A stretch of 64,000 nucleotides of DNA from Panax quinquefolius (taxonomy: Eukaryota; Streptophyta; Magnoliopsida; Apiales; Araliaceae). Positions within the stretch are counted from its first letter, which is position 1; the number at the start of each line of letters is the position of its first letter. Made by a program: the position numbers and the translations under genes. The notes beneath the pieces are model-generated. The model searched no databases. It was given only the letters and a program-made list of their open reading frames with translations, and was not told the origin of the DNA. Positions 57,905 through 64,000 of the stretch are shown piece after piece. The stretch lies in assembly GCA_020205615.1 (NCBI GenBank), contig JAINUW010000728.1, forward strand, positions 1-64,000, given 5' to 3'.

Positions 57905-58250
57905 AATAATAGCAACTAGGCCCATGTGCTTAGGTGGTCAATGGATCAATATTTCAAATTAGAGGTCTTGTGTTCGAATTTGAGCATCAACATATTTTTT
58001 GGGATAAAGTTCAATATTCGCCATGTCAGCCTGTCCACGTCTAAAATAAAATAAAAAATGCCCACGTAGATCTACCACGTGTGCCACATAGGCGTACGCA
58101 GGTCAACACACATGTGGCGCCTGGAGCTCGAATTTCAAATTTTTTAATAGAAAGGGGCTCAATTTGCGTTGACCAAAAGAAAAAGGTCTCAATACCCAAA
58201 AACTCTTAAAGTTCAGTGGTCGACTTTGCATTTTACCCTTATAATATATT
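57905..58250 (+). repeat. Possible SINE-like or other short dispersed repeat
   Basis: TAGGTGGTCAATGG and, 31 bp after it, GTGTTCGAATTTG resemble boxes A and B of a tRNA-derived polymerase III promoter. The rest includes CACGTG words and T-rich blocks. No poly-A tail or flanking duplication was identified, so this could also be another repeat type. Confidence 0.35.
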
Positions 58251-58366
58251 GTGTAACTCTTCAAAAAGTCTACGGAATAAAAATTTTAATTAATTTAACG
58301 ATATTTTAAACATGAACAAATGAAATGTTACATGAGATTAAAACTAAATTGTATGTAGTTAGTACG

Positions 58367-58368
<2 letters not shown>

Positions 58369-58420
<52 letters not shown>
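58369..58420. repeat. (TA)26 microsatellite
   Basis: An uninterrupted TA run of about 52 bp. Confidence 0.95.
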
Positions 58421-58424
<4 letters not shown>

Positions 58425-59228
58425 CTCTACTAATACAAATTTCAAATAGGAATACTTAATTCAATATATTTAAATTTTTCATTTTTATTGGTATTTTTGT
58501 TTGTGCATCATAGATTCATTTGTAATAGCTTATCAAATTCATAAACTTACTATAACTTCTCAAATTCGCAAACCAAATGCATATATGGTGTCCCTTTTTC
58601 AATTTCTTATTCCAATTAAAGTGATATATTATAATGATATCACTTAAAATTAATCAAATTATTATTATAAATATTGTCATTAAAATATGTCATATTTAAA
58701 ATTTATCTAATAAATTATTTATAAATTTATAAATTGTACTTATAAGTTGTTCCATATTATTTAATTTATTTTTTGCTAAATTTAAATGTATATAAAAGAA
58801 AAGAGATACATATACTTAGGGGCATTCCCCAGATCGATACAAAATGTCAAGAAAGGGAACTCAACATGACAAACAGTGAAACTCAGATTCTAAGACAATA
58901 CAAGAGCATAAGGCCAAAACAGAGCAAATGAGCACTGCATTGGACTTCAAGATTAATATTTGGCATCGAAAATATACGCGATCGGCAAAAATATGCATAA
59001 TCGAGATTAGTCCATTTTTTCGGACGGAAATTAAAAATAATGACCATTATGTAATTTTTGAGAGTACATTTATTTGATTGTAACAAAAAAGTTTTTCGTC
59101 AAAAAAAAGCGAACGGAATCTTTGAGCAATCTGAGTTATTGAACTTTTGCACTTTGTTATCTTTAAATTACGTGAGCTAAGACTTCTCTTCTTTGTTATC
59201 TTTAAACAAATTGGAGTACTAAAATTTA
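58421..59228. other. Intergenic AT-rich sequence
   Basis: No gene or mobile element is recognisable. The only frame of note (58883-59086, minus, 67 codons) has no domain. Confidence 0.5.
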
Positions 59229-60179
59229 TTATCTTTAAATAATAATAATAATAATAATTTTAAAATAATAGTAATAGTAATAATAATAATTCTGAAATAA
59301 TAAAAAAATAATAATAATTTAAATAATAATAATAATAATTTTTAAATAATAATAATTTCAAAATAATAATAATAACAATAACAATAATAATAATTTTTAA
59401 AAATTTAAAAAATGATTATAGATGCTATTAATTTTACTCCGAAGTTCTACATATTATTAAAATTATTATTATTAATAGTATTGTAGATTAATATATAACA
59501 GTCTATATATAACAATCCGTGGGGCTCTGACTGAGACGGTAATTTGATTGACCTCATGGCTGACTAAAGATTAATTCCCAACAGCAGCTTAAAGTGTTTA
59601 TGGATAGCAATTGAATATTGTAGATTAATATTTTAAAAAAATAATCAGCTAGGTATTCTAATATATTATTAATAATAATAATTTTAATAATATGTAGAAC
59701 TTCGAATAAAATTAATAGTATTGTATAACAATAATTTTAAAATGATAATAAATTTTTTAATAAAAATAATAGTATTAATAATAATTTCAAAATAATAATA
59801 ATAGTAATAATAATAATAATAATAATTAATTTTATAAAATTAATTATATTTTGGGGTTTATTGTTCTACTGATTTATACGTATGAAAAATTTTTTTTATT
59901 TTAATGGAGAATAAAAAAGATTTTTCAAATTTACCATGCTTCAAATAATTTAAATTAATAAAATAATAAAAATATTATTTTTTAAATACACATCACTAAA
60001 TATATAAAAATATTTTTATAATTTATATAATCTTTATTTAAATTTTTAAAATTATTATTATTGTTATTGTTATTATTATTATTTTGAAATTATTATTATT
60101 AATATTTTTATTTTTATTATTTCAAAATTATTATTATTATTATTATTTTAAAATTATTATTATTATTATTTAAAGATAA
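59229..60179. repeat. AAT/ATT foldback structure
   Basis: The left arm (59229-59420) starts TTATCTTTAAATAATAATAA; the right arm (about 60030-60179) is its inverted counterpart ending TTTAAAGATAA, sharing non-repeat words such as AATAACAATAACAAT. Inside is a second inverted pair (about 59425-59485 and 59661-59721) with GAAGTTCTACATATTATTAA. It could be a foldback or MITE-like element, or a microsatellite expanded in a hairpin. Confidence 0.65.
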
Positions 60180-60585
60180 CCGAATAAAGCTAACGTAAAA
60201 TAATAATAGTCTATTAGTCCTAATTCTCAACTCTCAACTCTCAACTCTCATTTCATTTCTCAACCCCGATTTCTCTCGATCTCTAACCGTCGAACTCTCG
60301 ATCTCTCATCTCTCATCTCTCATCTCATCTCTCGTCTGAGTTCTAACATCTCTCAACTCGATCTCTCATCCGATCATTCCTCAGACCCTCAGATTCTCAG
60401 ATCTCGATTTCTCATCTCTGTTTCTGCCCTAGCCTAAGCCCTTAACCCAAAAGCCAGAACCCTAGATCTCAATTGTTCATCTCTATTTCTGCCCTAATCG
60501 CACGTCGGACCAAAATCTGGACGGATCCTCATCTCCGACTCCAAGCCAGGATGGAATCTTATCACTACTTCTTGTTCCTTAAATT
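60180..60585 (+). other. CT-rich first-exon-like segment
   Basis: CT-rich repeats (TCTCATCTCTCATC and similar, 60225-60420) resemble a plant 5' untranslated region. An ATG at 60551 opens 11 codons (MESYHYFLFLK) that meet a good 5' splice site, GTGAGT, at 60586. No downstream exon can be tied to it with certainty. It may be the start of a real gene or part of a captured one. Confidence 0.35.
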
Positions 60586-61070
60586 GTGAGTTCTAAAGTC
60601 TTTAATTTGTGTAATTTAATATAGGGCCAAATATTTGTCTTCAATTTTCTCTCTAAATACATTGATATATACATGAATACACGAATGGTGGTGTTGTTAT
60701 TTTTGACAATTTCTAAACAATTTTGAATGGCTTGGCAATGTCTAAGTTTTTGATTAATTTCGTACCCATTTAAATAATTTTAAAACTTGTATTTGCCTCT
60801 TTATGAATGTAGTTGACTGTTTTGATGTATTTATGTCTACCCTTGATGTAAAATTCCGGTCAAATTGTAAATATTTCCCCTTTTGTGTTTGGTGTTTTGA
60901 GAATTGTTATTTCTTTATTCTGGGTGATAATTAGAACTGGTATGATGTGGTGTGGATAAACTTTGAGGAGGTTGATTTTGATGTTTAAGTTTACATTTTT
61001 GGCTCTTTTCCAGTATGTTGTTCATTTTTAACTCATAAACATTACATAGATTGATTAGTATCTGAATTAT

Positions 61071-61230
61071 CAATGATTTCAATATATTATTACCTCCGTT
61101 TGACTAAAAGTTTCCACTTTTATGTTTTTTATTTTTCTTCTCAAAATGATTCAATGATTTCAATATATTATTACCTCCGTTTGACTAAAAGTTTCCACTT
61201 TTATGTTTTTATTTTTCCTCCTTTCTTTAC
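61071..61230. repeat. 81-bp tandem duplication with Stowaway-like end
   Basis: CAATGATTTCAATATATTAT at 61071 is repeated at 61152. Each copy includes TACCTCCGTTTGACTAAAAG, which resembles the terminal repeat of Stowaway MITEs. Confidence 0.6.
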
Positions 61231-61334
61231 TAATATTTGTCCTTTTTGAAAAACATCTCAATTGATTATAATTGTCAGTTTTGTATTTATAAAAGAATAT
61301 TTCGTTGAAAATAGATTGCAACTATGAACTGCAG

Positions 61335-61451
61335 ATTTTATTGGGGGTTGTTTTAGCCATACCACCCTTCAACTATCCAGTTAATCTTGCTGTCTCCAAA
61401 ATTGCCCCTGCTCTGATTGCTGGAAATTTCCCTATATTTGTCCAAAATGAG
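61335..61451 (+). pseudogene. GAPN: Exon fragment of NADP-dependent non-phosphorylating GAPDH (ALDH11 family)
   Basis: GAPN oxidises glyceraldehyde-3-phosphate to 3-phosphoglycerate with NADP in the plant cytosol. A TGCAG acceptor precedes an open frame of 39 codons containing [20 protein letters not shown] and IAPALIAGN, a highly conserved aldehyde dehydrogenase stretch as found in plant GAPN. After GN the conserved LVLKPP.Q sequence is replaced by FPIFVQNE, while the length and a following GT remain close to normal, suggesting decay of the exon end. No other GAPN exon is visible in the window, while a working gene needs about 490 residues. An isolated exon is best read as a captured or leftover fragment. 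Confidence 0.7.
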
Positions 61452-62357
61452 GTTAACCTAGCTTGATTAACATTCTGTTTGGGAAATTTAATAACCATTT
61501 CATAGCCTTTGTCTTTGGCAATGATAATGTTTTCCCCTAGAGGGGCCTTTTCTATTGTTTTTACTTTCCCCCCTATTTATATTAAACTTTATTTGTAAAA
61601 TAAACAAGTTCACTATTTGTATTCTAAGAGTTGTCACCAAAATAATATCCTTTATTAGTTCTTGGTAGTGAGAAACTGGTAGTAAGTGTGTGATATTAGC
61701 ATTTACTCATAATGGTAACACCAGAGTAAAATCGGGTAATGAATCTTTAATGCTTGATTGGTACTAGTAAATAATTATTTGACATCATAGTCAATACTCT
61801 TCCACGTGTGCATTGACTCCTGAATTCAAGTCTGTCTCTGTGTGGTTGTAACTACGCTTTGAAAATAATCAATTTGTGAGTTTTGATTATTTTCTAGACG
61901 AAAGTGGCCTTCCATAAAAATTATTTGTAGCAATAGTAGTTCATATTAAAGTCTGGGCTCTCAAGGGTAACATTTGATTCTGAAGCACTTTTCATAATCC
62001 TGGAAAATATATGACTAGGACACACTGTCTGGAAGCTCAACAAGTATAAGCTCCTTCAGCTGTCAATATAGACTTTCCATGTACTTGTATATTAATTCGT
62101 TATCAGCAGTGTAAATATCAAATAATGTTCTGGTCTAGCTGCTCTTGTCTTCACCATTGAAAATTGTATATAATCTTGTCATTGATGACGTATATCTCAC
62201 GTTATTCTCCATTTTGAAAGTTGTTATGCTGAAGTCATATGCAAAGGCGTGATCAAATCCTAGCCTCAAGATTTTACCAAGCGACAATTCATTCACCGAG
62301 TCGGCTATAATTGAATTTGAATAGAATTGAGTAAACTTAGAATTTCTCTTCAAACAG
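61452..62357. other. Intron-like or intergenic sequence
   Basis: T-rich sequence with no domain-bearing frame. A minus-strand frame at 62135-62353 shows no known motif. Confidence 0.45.
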
Positions 62358-62483
62358 AGTCAGGAATTCCTGGGAGAAGAAAGCAGAGCAATGTTTGAAT
62401 CTGGGAATGACAAGAAGCACATGTGGCAGCTGTTATATGAGGCTGCAGCTCTGGTTAAAACACATCATCTTGAAGTTGGGTGA
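62358..62483 (+). other. Unidentified exon-like open frame
   Basis: A CTTCAAACAG acceptor precedes 41 open codons and a TGA. The frame reads with charged and helical composition, including KKHMWQLLYEAAALVKTHHL, and the codon choice looks coding. I do not recognise the family. It could be the last exon of a gene whose other exons are missing or lie outside what I can identify. Confidence 0.4.
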
Positions 62484-63456
62484 ACAACGGAGAGGAAGGG
62501 AGGAGATGCCAGCTTTTCCCTTCTGTTTTGTAGCGGACAACTTGATCAACAAAAATGATAGCTAACTTAACAGTGGATTTAGTGCATTTCTTGTAAAGGT
62601 ACTTGATAATTTCTTCGGCCATGTATACCTCCATTGGCTGTTTTGTTCTTGTAGAGATTCAATTACCATTCAACTTTTATGTTTTTTTGTTTATAAATAT
62701 TCACACCATTAATAGGTTATTAAATGTAAGTTATTGTGCACAATAAAAGCCTTGAAGCTTTAATTACACGCATCACATCTCTAATTCTGAAGTTGAACAT
62801 CATAAAGAAACATCCAATACATGTTGCTAGCATTGTAAGATCTATAGGATAGATATATGCTCCCCACTCACTTTGTGATTGAGAAGGGATTGTTGTAAAC
62901 TTTATATAGCAGCCTTATAGTAAATGGGGATAGCCATCAACATAATATTCATATGCAGAATTATTTAGGTCTTTGGCTTTTCTTGATAATTATAATCGAC
63001 TGATATGCTGCCAGTTGAGAAAGAGTTATCTACTTATCTTGCAAAACTTGCAGCGTTTGGCTAAGCATTAAAGTTTGAACATTCAAGATTTATAGTCTAT
63101 CATCTGCCTCGATGTTAGCTTTGGTAAAGCTTCTATCAGTTTACAATTACAGGATGTAAAATACTACACATAACTACAGTGAATATGTTTCAAAACAACT
63201 ACTTGTGCTGCAATTAAGCTTATCGTCATCAAGGGTGAGTTAGAGGCACCAATTGTAGTTACACCAAAATGAAGCTTATCATCATATTCAGTAGAAGTTC
63301 TTGTAAATTACCAGATTTACAATAAACACCTACTTGTGCTGCAATATCCCTTGTACCTCATTTTTATCATTTGGGGTTAACAATTATTAGCCTTAATTTT
63401 TTTTTAAAAATAACCATAATATCATGTTCTATATCTTTCTATCTCTTTTTTCTTCG
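62484..63456. other. No recognisable gene
   Basis: AT-rich sequence; minus-strand words near 63235-63290 (YDDKLHFGV) faintly recall a protein kinase but are too weak to annotate. Confidence 0.45.
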
Positions 63457-63669
63457 TCACAATTCATTGCTATAACGATGATCATGGAGGGAAGCATTGG
63501 ACATGTACTCATATATAAAAGTGCAGGCCACATGTTCACAGATTTTTATCAAACTGTCTGAGCATGTCTCTGCAATAACCAAATTCCTATAATGTTCTTT
63601 AGTGTAAAATTTAATAAAGTTGGAATCATCATTGAAAAGATTGGTGGATGGTTGTGTTCTCGTACACAA
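63457..63669 (-). pseudogene. Weak receptor-like kinase relic
   Basis: The frame contains KEHYRNLVIAETCSDSL and then FIYEYMSNASLHDH, which resembles the hinge of plant receptor-like kinases (LVYEYM.NGSL..H) with a preceding H.NLV-type word. An ST.LF.DDSNF word upstream also fits. No ATP-binding loop, catalytic loop or DFG motif is visible nearby. A chance match is possible. Confidence 0.3.
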
Positions 63670-63847
63670 AACTGGATAGTGTAGTAAAAGATACTTGTGT
63701 AGTCATCTTTCTTGTAGAGATCTCAACTTTAGGGACCCTGATTATATTAATCATGATCTTGACAATTATTATTCCTATATGAGATATGATGTTGCCTCTT
63801 GTATTCATTTTTTGTTGCTTCTTCATCTCTTAAGCTATCTTTTACAG

Positions 63848-64000
63848 CATGTGCTTGGGGCATGGGAAACCGTATGAACGTTCAACTATAATCCAGGAAT
63901 TAGCTGGGAATATAGTTCAAATGAGCTAGCAGAAGTTTGCCTCAAATGTTGTTGAGAAGTGTTTAATTTTTGGTGATCCTAGTGAACGTGAACTCCTGGT
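63848..64000 (+). pseudogene. PUM: Pumilio (PUF) RNA-binding repeat exon, partial and broken
   Basis: Pumilio proteins bind UGUA-type sites in mRNA 3' UTRs and repress or destabilise the message. An acceptor CTATCTTTTACAG precedes the exon, which starts with HVL, the usual point after a YGNYVVQ exon end. After a one-base insertion (a run of four G at 63855-63858, where the family codes E-H) the frame reads HGKPYERSTIIQELAGNIVQ, then MS, a TAG stop at 63927-63929 where the family has Q, and QKFASNVVEKC, FGDPSERELLV. SNVVEKC is the base-recognition helix of a PUF repeat. The exon continues beyond the window. Two disabling changes within 80 bp mark a pseudogene unless the assembly is wrong. Confidence 0.75.

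Noticed and set aside
63230..63300. Kinase activation-loop-like words on the minus strand (YDDKLHFGV)
   Set aside because: Too short and out of context; no catalytic motif in order with the hinge-like relic at 63457-63669.

Overview
This window is nuclear DNA from a flowering plant, most likely a eudicot. It is AT-rich and almost entirely made of LTR retrotransposons. Plant Ty3/gypsy chromoviruses (Tekay/Del type), an Athila-type element and a long-LTR Ty1/copia element are recognisable from translated domains, TG...CA termini, initiator-Met-type primer sites, polypurine tracts and 5-bp target duplications. No bacterial gene organisation is present. No intact cellular protein-coding gene is visible; the only host-gene material is a few exon-like pieces in the last 3.5 kb.

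Layout. 1-4.7 kb: LTR-like debris. 4.7-10.7 kb: a decayed plus-strand chromovirus (G1). 10.7-14.5 kb: unassigned sequence ending in a CACTA-like terminus. 14.57-43.5 kb: a minus-strand chromovirus of the same family (G2) acting as host for two later insertions, both in its gag. One is a Ty1/copia tandem structure (18,613-28,453, flanked by TGATT). The other is an 11.5-kb Athila-type element (28,949-40,408, flanked by GAGCA). When both insertions are removed, G2 reads through as gag, protease, RT-RNase H, integrase-chromodomain.

43.5-57.75 kb: a non-autonomous chromovirus-derived element amplified into a tandem LTR-I-LTR-I-LTR-I-LTR array with a period of about 4.2 kb. Each internal domain has lost nearly all coding sequence. 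It keeps a chromodomain tail, a second LTR-end-like sequence, and a short antisense fragment of a 16S rRNA gene that looks plastid-like. G2 and the array abut head to head across a perfect 44-bp palindrome.

57.75-60.2 kb: microsatellites, a possible SINE-like sequence and a large AAT-rich foldback. 60.2-64 kb: a CT-rich first-exon-like segment, one exon of NADP-dependent non-phosphorylating glyceraldehyde-3-phosphate dehydrogenase, one unidentified exon-like frame, a weak receptor-kinase-like relic on the minus strand, and a Pumilio (PUF) exon running off the edge with a frameshift and an in-frame stop. The mixture suggests captured or decayed gene fragments.

The elements do not work together as a pathway; they are layers of insertion. 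The relative order that can be read is: G2 first, then the copia and Athila insertions into it, with the copia and chromovirus tandem arrays produced by duplication after the ancestral copies had already acquired lesions. All comparisons were made by eye, without alignment software.
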